Below are positions 52,434 through 61,083 of a DNA stretch of 64,000 nt, piece after piece. The stretch is from assembly GCF_000757825.1 (NCBI RefSeq), contig NZ_CP009451.1, positions 124,001 to 188,000 of the forward strand, in the 5' to 3' direction. The notes beneath the pieces are model-generated. The model saw only the letters and a list, made by a program, of their open reading frames with translations. It was not told the DNA's origin and ran no database searches. Within the stretch, counting starts at the first letter, position 1. Every line of letters starts with the position of its first letter. This DNA is from Cedecea neteri. GTDB lineage: Bacteria; Pseudomonadota; Gammaproteobacteria; Enterobacterales; Enterobacteriaceae. A program made the position numbers and the translations under genes.

Positions 52434-53768
52434 TTAAAAGGCGAGTAGCCAGTCATTGAGCGACTGTTGGTAGCGTTGTAGGCCTCTGAGCGTGACGAAT
52501 TCATTCACGCCGTGGGCGTTGCCGCCGTAGCCCAGGCCGCCTATCAAAAAGGCAGGGGCAACGGCGGCGAAAGCGTAAGCTGGCGCGCAGCCGGGGGCCC
52601 AGGGCCAGATTTGCGGTTTTGCCTGCTGCTGGTGATAGCTGGTCATTAGTTCAAGCACGCCCTCGTCATCAATGCTGAAACGGTAGCCCGGATAGCTGTC
52701 GCCCGGTTCGAGCACGGCACCGGCCAGCGCCGGGCTGGCAAGCTGCTCCTTCATGCGCTGCATCAGGCGTTCGCCATCGACGATGGGCGGTGTTCTTAGT
52801 ACCAAATCGGCGAAGGCTTCGGGAGGAATGACGCCCTGAGCCCCGTGCGGCAGGCTGGCTATTTCTGAAATATTCAGCACCGCGCTGCCCAGCAGATAAG
52901 CCAGATGGCTGAAGCTGTCGCCGCTGATGGAGAACTTCTCGCTGCGACGGAAAGTCAGTTCGTCCGCCAGGTTAAAATCGAGCGCAAGGTCGTCGAGAAT
53001 CGAACTGGCTTCTTCATCCAGTTCGCCCGTTTCGAGTACGCCATTAGCGTGAGGGGGCGCAAGGGTGCTTAACGCCTGCACAAGCCGCCAGACGGGGTTA
53101 TCGATCCACGCCGCGTTGCTGGCGTGAATAGCCGCTTTAGGGCCGCCCCAGCTGCCGCCTTTTACCACCAGACGGCCACCGCTGCGGCCGGTGAAGCCAA
53201 GGTAAATTCGCGGGGCACCGCCGCCGTATTCGCACAGAGAAGGGAAAAGCACCGCTTCGGCGGGAGCTACCGGACAAGGCTGGCGGGCGAGGTAGCGCCG
53301 CAGGTTGCCGCTGCCAATCTCCTCTTCGCCTTCCAGCAGAATTTCAATGTTGGTGTGCAGGCGGCCGGAGTGATAGAGGTCGCGCACCACCATCAGCATG
53401 CCTGCCAGCGGGCCTTTGTTGTTCTCTGCGCCGCGGGAAATAAAAACGTCGCCTTTGTCCGACCAGTGTTTAATGCCGCCGACAAACGGATCGACCTCCC
53501 AGCCTTCTTCGTCAGCGGGCATCACGTCGTACATGTTGTACAGCACGAGGGTACGCGGCGAACCGATGTCAATGCGCACGTGAACCAGCGGCGGCGCACC
53601 ATCCTGAAGCTGTTGGCTCACCGGATACAGCACTTCGGCGTCGGTTTCTTCAATCAGCCACCGCTCAAGCCATAGCGCGAGGTTACGCTGCTGGTCGATA
53701 TAGCCCGCCACGCTGCGGAAGGGTGTGAGCTGGTGCAGGAGGTCCAGCGTTGCATCGAGAGGCTTCAT
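52434..53768 (-). CDS. M20-family metallopeptidase/deacylase
   Basis: A 444-residue zinc hydrolase of the M20/ArgE/CPG2 family. Metal-binding motifs: VLYNMYDVMPADE (in place of the usual GHxDVV), SRGAENNKGPLAGML and EGEEEIGSGNL with the catalytic glutamate. The histidine of the first motif is replaced by an asparagine or tyrosine (LYNMYDVM), as in some peptidase subgroups. It overlaps the permease stop by 4 bases, so it probably trims or deacylates the imported compound, for instance a dipeptide or N-acyl amino acid. Confidence 0.85.
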   Translation of the reverse strand: MKPLDATLDLLHQLTPFRSVAGYIDQQRNLALWLERWLIEETDAEVLYPVSQQLQDGAPPLVHVRIDIGSPRTLVLYNMYDVMPADEEGWEVDPFVGGIKHWSDKGDVFISRGAENNKGPLAGMLMVVRDLYHSGRLHTNIEILLEGEEEIGSGNLRRYLARQPCPVAPAEAVLFPSLCEYGGGAPRIYLGFTGRSGGRLVVKGGSWGGPKAAIHASNAAWIDNPVWRLVQALSTLAPPHANGVLETGELDEEASSILDDLALDFNLADELTFRRSEKFSISGDSFSHLAYLLGSAVLNISEIASLPHGAQGVIPPEAFADLVLRTPPIVDGERLMQRMKEQLASPALAGAVLEPGDSYPGYRFSIDDEGVLELMTSYHQQQAKPQIWPWAPGCAPAYAFAAVAPAFLIGGLGYGGNAHGVNEFVTLRGLQRYQQSLNDWLLAF

Positions 53769-54679
53769 AGCCGGATCCTCGGGTTGAGTACCACGTACAG
53801 CAAATCAATGATCAGGTTCACCACCACGAACACCAGCGCGGCCAGCAGGACAATCGCCTGCACCAGCGGGAAGTCGCGGTTCTGAATCGCCTGCACCGCA
53901 AGGCGGCCGATGCCGGGCCAGGCGAAGATAATCTCGGTGACCAGCGCGCCGCCGAGCAGAGAAGCAAAATACATTCCCTGGACGGTGACCACCGGGATCA
54001 GCGCATTGCGCAGGCCGTGGCGAATCAGGATCCGCCACGAACTTAGTCCCTTGGCCTGCGCAGTGCGGATGTAATCCTGGGCCAGGACATCAATCAGGCT
54101 GGCGCGCACCAGACGGGCGATGGCGCTCATGTAATAGGCCCCAAGGCTGATGGCGGGCATGATCAGATGGCTGAAAGTGCCGTAGCCGCTGGAGGGTAGC
54201 CAGCGCAGATGCAGGCTGAACCAGATAATCATCAGCAGACCTAGCCAGAATACCGGCACGGCCTGGCCGCTAAAGGCGAACAGGCGAGCGAGTAAATCCC
54301 AGAAGCTGTTACGCCAGACGGCGCTGACAAGGCCGAGCAGCAGGCCGATCGCGGTACTCCACGCCAGAGCAGAAACCGCCAGTAGCAGCGTGGCGGGCAC
54401 GCGCTGGGCGATAAGCTCTGTCACCGGCTGCTCATAGCGCAGCGACAGGCCAAGATCGCCATGCAGCAGGCCGGTAAGGTAATGGCCGTATTGCCAGAGC
54501 AGCGGGCGGTCAAAGCCCATCGCATGGCGGAAGTTATCAATTTCCTGCTGGGAAGAACCGGGCGGCATCATCACCGCAGCCGGGTCGCCGGTCAGGTGCA
54601 GGCTGTAAAAGATAAGCAGCGAGACGCCAAACATCACCAGCACGGCCTGAGCAAAGCGAGAGAGAATGTAGCGCAGCAT
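53765..54679 (-). CDS. ABC importer permease, DppB type
   Basis: A 304-residue permease with the DppB-type N-terminus MLRYILSRFAQAVLVMFGVS and EAA region LSSWRILIRHGLRNALIPV. One base overlaps the adjoining DppC-type permease and 4 bases overlap the M20 gene. No ATPase is encoded in the operon. Confidence 0.92.
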   Translation of the reverse strand: MLRYILSRFAQAVLVMFGVSLLIFYSLHLTGDPAAVMMPPGSSQQEIDNFRHAMGFDRPLLWQYGHYLTGLLHGDLGLSLRYEQPVTELIAQRVPATLLLAVSALAWSTAIGLLLGLVSAVWRNSFWDLLARLFAFSGQAVPVFWLGLLMIIWFSLHLRWLPSSGYGTFSHLIMPAISLGAYYMSAIARLVRASLIDVLAQDYIRTAQAKGLSSWRILIRHGLRNALIPVVTVQGMYFASLLGGALVTEIIFAWPGIGRLAVQAIQNRDFPLVQAIVLLAALVFVVVNLIIDLLYVVLNPRIRL

Positions 54680-55539
54680 CAGTCAAGCCTCGTGTGGGTT
54701 TTACGCAGCAGGCTATCGCCGAGCAGGTTACAGCCGACCACCAGGGCCGCAATAATCAACCCCGGCCACAGGACAAGCCATTCCGCCAGCAGCATGTAGG
54801 AGCGCCCTTCGCCAATCAGGTTGCCGAGGGTGGGCGTAGGCGGCTGTATCCCCATACCAAGGAAGCCGATAGAGGCTTCGAGCACGATAAGTCTTGGGAT
54901 ATCCAGCGTCAGCAGCACAACCAGCGGCGTGGCGAGGTTAGGAAGAATGTGGCGCAGCAGAATGCGCGGCGTGGAAAAGCCCATAGCGCGCACCGCTTCG
55001 ATGTATTCCAGCTCGCGCAGTTCGAGCGTTTTGGCTCGCGCCACGCGGGCGTAAATCGCCCAGCTGGTCACGCCCATGATCAGAATAATGTTTTCCAGTG
55101 AGGTGCCAAATAGCGCCATCACCAGCAAAATCAACAAAATAAACGGCACCGCCAGCTGGATATCCATCAGGCGCATGATGACCGCATCCAGCCAGCCGCC
55201 AATGTAGCCTGCCAGCATCCCCAGCAGCGTGCCGATAACGGCGGCAATTGCCGCCGCCAGTAACACCACCGTCAGGGAAAGGCGGGTACCCGCCAGGATC
55301 CTTGCCAGCAAATCGCGCCCGAGCTGATCGGTGCCAAGCCAGTGCATGCCGCTCGTCGTCTCGCTGCCCGGCGGCAGGAACGTATCCGCCAGGTTATTGA
55401 TTAACGGATCAGGCAATGGCAGCCACGGGGCTACCAGCGCCAGCAGGATCACCGTGCCTAGCAATAAGCCCCCCAGCACGCCGTCGCCTGAAATCAGGCG
55501 ACGAGGGCGACGGGTCAGGGCGCGTCCGGGGAAAATCAT
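54679..55539 (-). CDS. ABC importer permease, DppC type
   Basis: A 286-residue permease with the conserved HWLGTDQLGRDLLARILAG segment and EAA region GFSTPRILLRHILPNLATPL. It overlaps the binding-protein gene by 4 bases. Confidence 0.92.
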   Translation of the reverse strand: MIFPGRALTRRPRRLISGDGVLGGLLLGTVILLALVAPWLPLPDPLINNLADTFLPPGSETTSGMHWLGTDQLGRDLLARILAGTRLSLTVVLLAAAIAAVIGTLLGMLAGYIGGWLDAVIMRLMDIQLAVPFILLILLVMALFGTSLENIILIMGVTSWAIYARVARAKTLELRELEYIEAVRAMGFSTPRILLRHILPNLATPLVVLLTLDIPRLIVLEASIGFLGMGIQPPTPTLGNLIGEGRSYMLLAEWLVLWPGLIIAALVVGCNLLGDSLLRKTHTRLD

Positions 55540-57029
55540 TTCAGCCTCAGGTCATACAGCGGGATACGCGCGTCGGCACGGCCGGTAAAGGTCAGGTTAT
55601 CGCTATTGGCATACAAAGAATCCTCGCGGTACAGCGGGATAAGCGGCTGTTCTTTGGCGACAACTTTCTGAATGTCCTGCAGGATAACTTCACGCTTTTT
55701 CGCATCCACCGTGGAGCGGCTGGCGTTCAGCAGCTTATCCAGCTCAGGATTGCTGACCGTGGAGTACGGCTCGCCGGAGTGCAGGATAGGGTACAGCGCG
55801 GCATCGGCATCCAGCGTTTGGGTCGAACCCCACGCCAGCATGTACATCTCAGCCTGTTTGCCGGAGGCCACCTGCTGGGTGTAAACCGACCATTCAGGGA
55901 CTTCAAGCTGCGCCTTCACCCCGATAGCGGCTAAATCCTGAACGATGGCCTGGGCGACTTCAGCGCTGGCGATATAGCGACGCGGCGCCTGGAATTTCAG
56001 CGTAAAGCCGTCCGGGTAACCCGCTTCCTTAAGCAAAGCTTTAGCTTTGGCGACATCCTGCTCAGGTGCCGGAACATTGAGGTAGCCAAAGTCCTTCGCA
56101 CCAGCCATGGTGCCGGTTGGCGTACCAAAACCATGCAGCAGCTGGCTGGTGTAGGCTTGACGATTCAGCGCCAGCGACAGTGCCTGGCGAACGCGGGCAT
56201 CACTTAACGGTTTCTCACCATTCTTCAGGCCGAGGTAAATCGTCAGACCACCGCCTTTCACCTGCTCAAGGTGAATGCCGGGCTTGTTTTTGAGCGCTGA
56301 AACCAGGTCGGCAGGAACGCTGTCAACCAGCTGCACTTCCCCTGTTAACAGGGCGGTAATGCGAGCGGTCGCTTCTGGAATTGGGCGCCAGGTGACCTGG
56401 TCAATTGTCGGTTTTCCACGCCAATAATGTGGATTAGCCTGCATAACCACACGTTCATCTGGTATAAATTCTTTTAATGTATATGCTCCACTACCAATAG
56501 GTTTTCGTGCAAATTCCGCAGCACCGACTTTACTTACATAAGCAGGCGGTACGATATAGGTCGGATAGCGGCTCATGCGCGTAGGCAGAAGCGGGTCAGG
56601 GCCGTCGGTGTGAATGCGAACCTGGTAGTCCCCGGTGACCTCTACGGACTTGATCGTGCGGATGTAGGAAATGGTTGGCGCGTGGTTCGCCGGGTCAAGG
56701 ATGCGGTCGATGGAGAATTTCACCGCCGCAGCGTTAACCGGTTCGCCGTTGGTGAAGGTGACGCCAGGGCGCAGGTCGAACTGCCATGTCGTTTCATCCA
56801 GCGCTTTCCAGGCTGTGGCAAGGCCAGGCTGAAGCTGCATGTTTTTATCACGCAGGACCAGAGTATCGAAAATATTGTCCACCAGGGTGGCGGCTTCTTT
56901 AAGAAAACCCGGATCCATCGCGGTGGCGGAAGCAGGTTGGGCTATAACTAATTCACTTGCGTAGCTAAAGGGGGTTACCAGGCTAATTAATACAGCCAGA
57001 GTTGCGAGTTTACGGCCGGATGCTTTCAT
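55536..57029 (-). CDS. Periplasmic binding protein, peptide type
   Basis: A 497-residue SBP_bac_5 protein with a signal peptide (about 1-24, ending SYAS). Landmarks: WQFDLRPGVTFTNGEP, LSDARVRQALSLALNR and RYIASAEVAQAIVQDLAAIG. It is shorter than the binding protein at 10141-11766, so the two importers are distinct. First gene of the seven-gene reverse operon. Confidence 0.9.
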   Translation of the reverse strand: MKASGRKLATLAVLISLVTPFSYASELVIAQPASATAMDPGFLKEAATLVDNIFDTLVLRDKNMQLQPGLATAWKALDETTWQFDLRPGVTFTNGEPVNAAAVKFSIDRILDPANHAPTISYIRTIKSVEVTGDYQVRIHTDGPDPLLPTRMSRYPTYIVPPAYVSKVGAAEFARKPIGSGAYTLKEFIPDERVVMQANPHYWRGKPTIDQVTWRPIPEATARITALLTGEVQLVDSVPADLVSALKNKPGIHLEQVKGGGLTIYLGLKNGEKPLSDARVRQALSLALNRQAYTSQLLHGFGTPTGTMAGAKDFGYLNVPAPEQDVAKAKALLKEAGYPDGFTLKFQAPRRYIASAEVAQAIVQDLAAIGVKAQLEVPEWSVYTQQVASGKQAEMYMLAWGSTQTLDADAALYPILHSGEPYSTVSNPELDKLLNASRSTVDAKKREVILQDIQKVVAKEQPLIPLYREDSLYANSDNLTFTGRADARIPLYDLRLK

Positions 57030-57123
57030 TTGTAGTCAATCCCTATACGTTACCGTCTAAATTATTGACGGATATCGAATGTTTCGTCAGGTTAATTCGC
57101 ATGGTGGTATAAATTTGTGGTAA

Positions 57124-57149
57124 GAGTACATGATATATCCTATATACTC
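57124..57149. promoter_or_regulatory. Imperfect dyad in divergent promoter region
   Basis: GAGTA and TACTC enclose an AT-rich, partly symmetrical stretch (ATGATATATCCTATA) midway between the binding-protein and GntR starts. It is a candidate site for the GntR/FCD regulator; the symmetry is weak. Confidence 0.35.
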
Positions 57150-57214
57150 CATTGATGACAAGCCAGTTATTAAACTGCAAATACAAAGTAGTTATTTTGC
57201 TATAGGAAATAAAC

Positions 57215-57871
57215 ATGCTTGACTTAGAAAAAGCGCAAAGAATGAGTTTAACCATGCAAGTTGAGGCAAGGTTAAAGGGTGCGTTGATTGTGGGAACCTT
57301 AAAACCCGGCGCAAGATTAGTAACCAAAGAGATTGCCGAACAGCTTGGCACCAGCATTACGCCGGTGCGTGAGGCGCTTTTGCGTCTGGTCTCTTCCGGA
57401 GCGCTGGATGCCACGCCGGCGCAGGCATTTTTGGTGCCTGAAATTTCTCTGGGGCGTTACCATGAAATCACCACCATCCGTAAAAATCTCGAAGGGATGG
57501 CGGTAGAGCAGGCTGCGCGCTACATGGACAAAACCAGGCTGGCCCGCCTGAAGCAGCTTTGTGATGCGTTTCTTGAAGCGAAGCACGTCAGCGTTGAGGC
57601 CGCGCTGCAGGCTAATCGGGAGTTTCGTTTCCAGCTGTTTGAGTACGCAGAGATGCCAACGCTCACCGTGTTAATTGAGCAGCTTTGGGTGCGCATCGGG
57701 CCGTGCTTTAATTATCTGTACCCGCAGTCGGAAGAAATGAGTCAGGGGCATCATAATTACGACGATTTGCTGGAAGCTTTAGCGGAAAAGGACGAGAAGC
57801 GCAGCGTGAAAGCAATTCATAAGGCGATTGACGACGGGGCCGATATTTTACGTCGTCAGTACTTTGGCTAA
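57215..57871 (+). CDS. GntR-family regulator, FCD (FadR) subfamily
   Basis: A 218-residue regulator: winged helix (about 10-75; LVTKEIAEQLGTSITPVREAL) and an all-helical FCD effector domain (about 85-210), with metal-ligand-type residues in REFRFQLFEYAE and GHHNYDDLLEAL. It is divergent from the importer operon at 49592-57029 and presumably controls it. The effector is likely an amino-acid-like acid. A terminator follows. Confidence 0.9.
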   Translation: MLDLEKAQRMSLTMQVEARLKGALIVGTLKPGARLVTKEIAEQLGTSITPVREALLRLVSSGALDATPAQAFLVPEISLGRYHEITTIRKNLEGMAVEQAARYMDKTRLARLKQLCDAFLEAKHVSVEAALQANREFRFQLFEYAEMPTLTVLIEQLWVRIGPCFNYLYPQSEEMSQGHHNYDDLLEALAEKDEKRSVKAIHKAIDDGADILRRQYFG

Positions 57872-57909
57872 ATAATAAACAGACTTAATTTATTAACGCA
57901 CAGCAAATA

Positions 57910-57970
57910 AATGGCCTTTTGTCTTGCTCTGGATGTACTCCAGGTTTGCAAACAAAAGGCCATTATTTAT
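57910..57970. terminator. Long bidirectional terminator between gntR and mtcC
   Basis: AATGGCCTTTTGT (57910-57922) pairs exactly with ACAAAAGGCCATT (57952-57964), with an internal CTGGA/TCCAG hairpin. TATTTAT follows on the plus strand and TATTTGC on the minus strand, which suits two convergent genes. Confidence 0.8.
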
Positions 57971-58012
57971 ATTTATGACAGTATTTCTTCCTGCGCTTTA
58001 GCGAATTAATCG

Positions 58013-59155
58013 CTAACCCAGCGCCTGCGCGAGATCGGCCTGCAAATCTCCGGCATCTTCAATCCCGACCGACAAACGAATCAGCTGCGGCACGATGCCG
58101 TTACTCAACCGCTGTTCGAGCGGAATAGAAGCGTGAGTCATGCTATAAGGCTGGCTGACCAGGCTCTCTACGCCGCCGAGGCTTTCCGCCAGGGTAAACA
58201 GCTTCAGCTTACGGATCACCTCTTCTGCACGTTTTTCATCGCCACGAACCACAATCGAAATCATGCCGCCGGGCTGCGACATCTGCTGGCGGGCAAGGTG
58301 ATATTGCGGGTGAGTCTCCAGCCACGGGAAATACACTTTCTCCACTGCTGGATGTGTCTCTAACCACTGAGCGAGCTGGAACGCGTTACCGCTGTGTTTT
58401 TCCATACGCAGGGCCAGAGTGCGGATGCCACGCAGCGTCAGGAAGCTGCTGAACGGGTCAAGCACGCCGCCGACCGCGTTTTGTAAATAGCCCAGCTGCT
58501 GCGCCAGTTCGTCATTAGCGCCTACAACCGCCAGCCCGGCCACCACATCAGAATGGCCGTTCAGGTATTTGGTTGCCGAATGCACCACGATGTCAAAGCC
58601 GGATTCCAGCGGACGCTGGAGCGCGGGAGAGGCGAAAGTGTTATCGGCCACGCTAATCAGGCGATGGCGCTTCGCGATGTCGGCAATAGCGGCAAGATCT
58701 GCCAGCTTAAGCAGCGGGTTTGTCGGCGTTTCTACCCAAATCATCCGCGTTTCAGGGCGAATCGCGGCCTGCAGGCCGTCGAGATCGTCAGGCTTCACCC
58801 AGCTAACCTGCAGGGCGGCGCTGCGTTTGCGCACGTTCTCAATCAGCCGCCAGGTGCCGCCATACACGTCGTCAACGGCGATAATATGGCTGCCGCTGTC
58901 TAACAGTTCTAGCACGGTTGAGATAGCCGCCAGGCCGGAGGCAAACGCATATCCGCGCTGGCCGCCTTCGAGTTCGGCAATCGCCGTTTCCAGCGCCTGC
59001 CGGGTTGGGTTCCCGCTGCGCGAGTATTCGAAGCCGGTATGCTGGCCCGGTGCCGGCTGGGCAAAAGTGGAAGTGGCGTAAATGGGCGGCATTACCGCGC
59101 CGTGTGCATCATCAAAAGTGCCGCTGTGCACGCTCTGGGTAGCAAATTTATTCAT
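58013..59155 (-). CDS. mtcC: Cystathionine gamma-lyase (reverse transsulfuration)
   Basis: A 380-residue PLP enzyme of the Cys/Met metabolism family. The PLP lysine is in [13 protein letters not shown]; other family marks are [15 protein letters not shown] and [20 protein letters not shown]. MetB, cystathionine beta-lyase and gamma-lyase look alike, but pairing with a cystathionine beta-synthase-like gene 16 bases upstream indicates the gamma-lyase of the Klebsiella-type MtcBC pathway, making cysteine from homocysteine. Confidence 0.88.
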   Translation of the reverse strand: MNKFATQSVHSGTFDDAHGAVMPPIYATSTFAQPAPGQHTGFEYSRSGNPTRQALETAIAELEGGQRGYAFASGLAAISTVLELLDSGSHIIAVDDVYGGTWRLIENVRKRSAALQVSWVKPDDLDGLQAAIRPETRMIWVETPTNPLLKLADLAAIADIAKRHRLISVADNTFASPALQRPLESGFDIVVHSATKYLNGHSDVVAGLAVVGANDELAQQLGYLQNAVGGVLDPFSSFLTLRGIRTLALRMEKHSGNAFQLAQWLETHPAVEKVYFPWLETHPQYHLARQQMSQPGGMISIVVRGDEKRAEEVIRKLKLFTLAESLGGVESLVSQPYSMTHASIPLEQRLSNGIVPQLIRLSVGIEDAGDLQADLAQALG

Positions 59156-59171
59156 GAATTATCCTTAATAG

Positions 59172-60137
59172 TTACGCCAGGTTTTGCTGGCTGAGCCATT
59201 GATCGTTAAACATTTTCGATAAATATTTATTGCCGCTGTCGCAGGCAAAAGTGACCACGCGTTTGGGCGTGTTTTGTGCCTGGCTGTAGCGCAGGGCGGC
59301 GGCAAGCAGGGTGCCCGTTGAGGAGCCCGCGAGAATGCCTTCGTGGGTTAATAGCGCCCGGGCGGTAGTAAAAGCTTCCCGGTCGCTGATGCGGTAGGCG
59401 TGCTGCACGCGTTCAAAGTCGGCAAGCGGTGGCACAAAGTCTTCGCCGATGCCTTCCACCAGCCAGCTGCCGACTTCGCCGTGTCGGCCGTGCTCAACCA
59501 CGTCGGCAAGAATAGATCCGCAGGGATCGGCCAGCACAAATTCGGTTTGCGGTGAGTGTTGGTGGAAGAATTGCTGCAGGCCGCCCAGCGTGCCGCCAGA
59601 GCCCACGCCGACAACGATGGCGTCGATGTGCCCCCCGGTTTGCTCCCAAAGCTCAACGGCGGTTCCCGTGGCGTGCGCCAGCGGGTTGGCCGGGTTTGAA
59701 AACTGATCGATATAGAAACTGCCCGGAATGTCCGCCGCCAGCCGCAGGGCATAATCCTGGTAATAATCAGGATGGCCTTTGGTGACATCGGAGCGGGTGA
59801 GGCGCACGTCAACGCCCAGCGCCCGCAGGTGGAAAATTTTCTCCTGGCTCATTTTGTCCGGCACCACCAGAATCAGCGGGTAGCCTTTTTGCGTGGCAAT
59901 CAGCGCCAGCCCCAGCCCGGTATTGCCCGCCGTCGCTTCGATAATCGTGCCGCCGGGCCGCAGCCTGCCGCTACGTTCGGCCTGCTCAATCATTGACAGG
60001 GCAACGCGATCTTTAATCGAACCGCCAGGATTTTGGTTTTCCAGCTTAAGCAAAAGCTCACAGCAGCCGGTATCAAGGTGGTTGAGCCGCAGCAGCGGGG
60101 TGTGACCTATCAGGTACAGGACGGAATCGGCAATCAT
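59172..60137 (-). CDS. mtcB: Cystathionine beta-synthase-like enzyme (MtcB)
   Basis: A 321-residue fold-type II PLP enzyme of the cysteine synthase family. The PLP lysine is Lys42 in NPGGSIKDR, the substrate loop is EATAGNTGLGL and the phosphate loop GVGSGGTLGGL. With mtcC downstream it is assigned to cystathionine formation (serine or O-acetylserine plus homocysteine) rather than CysK/CysM. No CBS regulatory domain is present. Start at 60137 (MIADSVL) after GAGAG; the longer frame to 60209 runs through the upstream palindrome. Useful when methionine is the only sulfur source. Confidence 0.87.
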   Translation of the reverse strand: MIADSVLYLIGHTPLLRLNHLDTGCCELLLKLENQNPGGSIKDRVALSMIEQAERSGRLRPGGTIIEATAGNTGLGLALIATQKGYPLILVVPDKMSQEKIFHLRALGVDVRLTRSDVTKGHPDYYQDYALRLAADIPGSFYIDQFSNPANPLAHATGTAVELWEQTGGHIDAIVVGVGSGGTLGGLQQFFHQHSPQTEFVLADPCGSILADVVEHGRHGEVGSWLVEGIGEDFVPPLADFERVQHAYRISDREAFTTARALLTHEGILAGSSTGTLLAAALRYSQAQNTPKRVVTFACDSGNKYLSKMFNDQWLSQQNLA

Positions 60138-60149
60138 CGTTCTCTCACA

Positions 60150-60168
60150 ACATGAAAAGTGTTCATGT
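60150..60168 (-). promoter_or_regulatory. Palindrome just upstream of mtcB
   Basis: ACATGAA and TTCATGT flank AAGTG, 12 bases before the mtcB start and next to its ribosome site. Two-fold symmetry suggests a repressor site controlling the sulfur operon. It does not match the MetJ box (AGACGTCT) by eye. No adjacent regulator other than the Rrf2 gene. Confidence 0.5.
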
Positions 60169-60340
60169 CTGGGATGATAGGGCGGCAAATTGCCGCATCT
60201 AAAGAACATAAACCCGTCGTTTAGATCTGAAAGTAATATAATGTGCTGTTTTGGCGGTAGGGAAGGAAAGCCGTTCGGATGTCTGGAGTGGGGGATGGCT
60301 AAATAACGTCATTGCTGGCTATTTCTGACGCTTTTTTAAA

Positions 60341-60369
60341 CAAAAAAGCCAGCGACTTATACGCTGGCT
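60341..60369 (-). terminator. Intrinsic terminator of the Rrf2 gene
   Basis: On the reverse strand AGCCAGCG and CGCTGGCT form an 8-bp stem with a 7-base loop, followed by TTTTTTG. It begins about 36 bases after the Rrf2 stop. Confidence 0.88.
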
Positions 60370-60404
60370 GGGTTTAAATTTGCAAAATTGTACTAAGCGA
60401 GAGG

Positions 60405-60911
60405 CTAGCTGCTGCGGCGGTCGCGGATCCAGTCCTGCACCTCGATAACAAACTCATCCGGTGCCTTACGGTACATACGGCGAGCCAGATCCAGCACGGT
60501 ATGCTGGGCCAGCGCCTCTTCCATACGCTGCTGGGCGATGTTCATCACGGCACGCACCCCGCAAATCCCTTCACAGGCCCATTCGGGCGGCGTTTCTTCA
60601 AAAACCGCCAGCCGCTGACGAATCTCTTTGCAGTCGAAAATGCTTTTCTCACCGTCGATGGCTTCCACGATATCCAGCACGCTGATTTGGTCAGGCGGGC
60701 GAGAAAGGGTAAAGCCGCCGCCTTTGCCTTCGCTGCTGATGACGAGTCCGGCTCTGGACAGTTTGGTGAAAATTTTACCGAGATAGTCGTAGGGCACGCC
60801 CTGCAGCTCGGCGATTTCACGCACGTTCATTTCGCGACCTTCGCCTTTGCCATCCACCATGCATATCAGGCTGTGAATGCCGTACTCCACGCCCGAACTG
60901 TAAAACGCCAT
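60405..60911 (-). CDS. Rrf2-family regulator with iron-sulfur cysteines
   Basis: A 168-residue winged-helix regulator. Helix-turn-helix about 28-55 (NVREIAELQGVPYDYLGKIF); wing GKGGGFTLSRP. Three cysteines at 94, 113 and 117 (FDCKE, WACEGICGVR) have the spacing of the Fe-S-ligating set in NsrR/IscR/RsrR-type proteins. It is a redox or nitric-oxide sensor by inference. It is divergent from the NADH dehydrogenase-like gene and the palindrome at 61013 should be its site. Confidence 0.9.
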   Translation of the reverse strand: MAFYSSGVEYGIHSLICMVDGKGEGREMNVREIAELQGVPYDYLGKIFTKLSRAGLVISSEGKGGGFTLSRPPDQISVLDIVEAIDGEKSIFDCKEIRQRLAVFEETPPEWACEGICGVRAVMNIAQQRMEEALAQHTVLDLARRMYRKAPDEFVIEVQDWIRDRRSS

Positions 60912-61012
60912 GCTGCCTCCGACTCATTTAATCCAGGTAATGTAGGGATTTTATACGCGCTATGCAATCTATAACCCCTAAAACAGTGGAATGAAAATAA
61001 ACTACGAAAGAT

Positions 61013-61048
61013 CTTGTCGCAGTTAACTGCGACAAGTATAGTCGCAGT
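61013..61048 (+). promoter_or_regulatory. Perfect palindrome overlapping the NADH dehydrogenase promoter
   Basis: CTTGTCGCAG and CTGCGACAAG (61013-61022 and 61027-61036) are exact reverse complements around TTAA, and a third half-site GTCGCAGT is at 61041-61048. A plausible promoter overlaps them: TTGTCG at 61015-61020, a 16-base spacer and TATAGT at 61037-61042. The palindrome fills the -35 to -10 spacer, the usual place for a repressor. Confidence 0.85.
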
Positions 61049-61083
61049 CGTTGGCCACTGACGGCCTTTATCGGAGTAGAACC

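Noticed and set aside
60150..60168. MetJ operator upstream of mtcB
   Set aside because: The site lacks AGACGTCT-type octamers; only the symmetry is retained.
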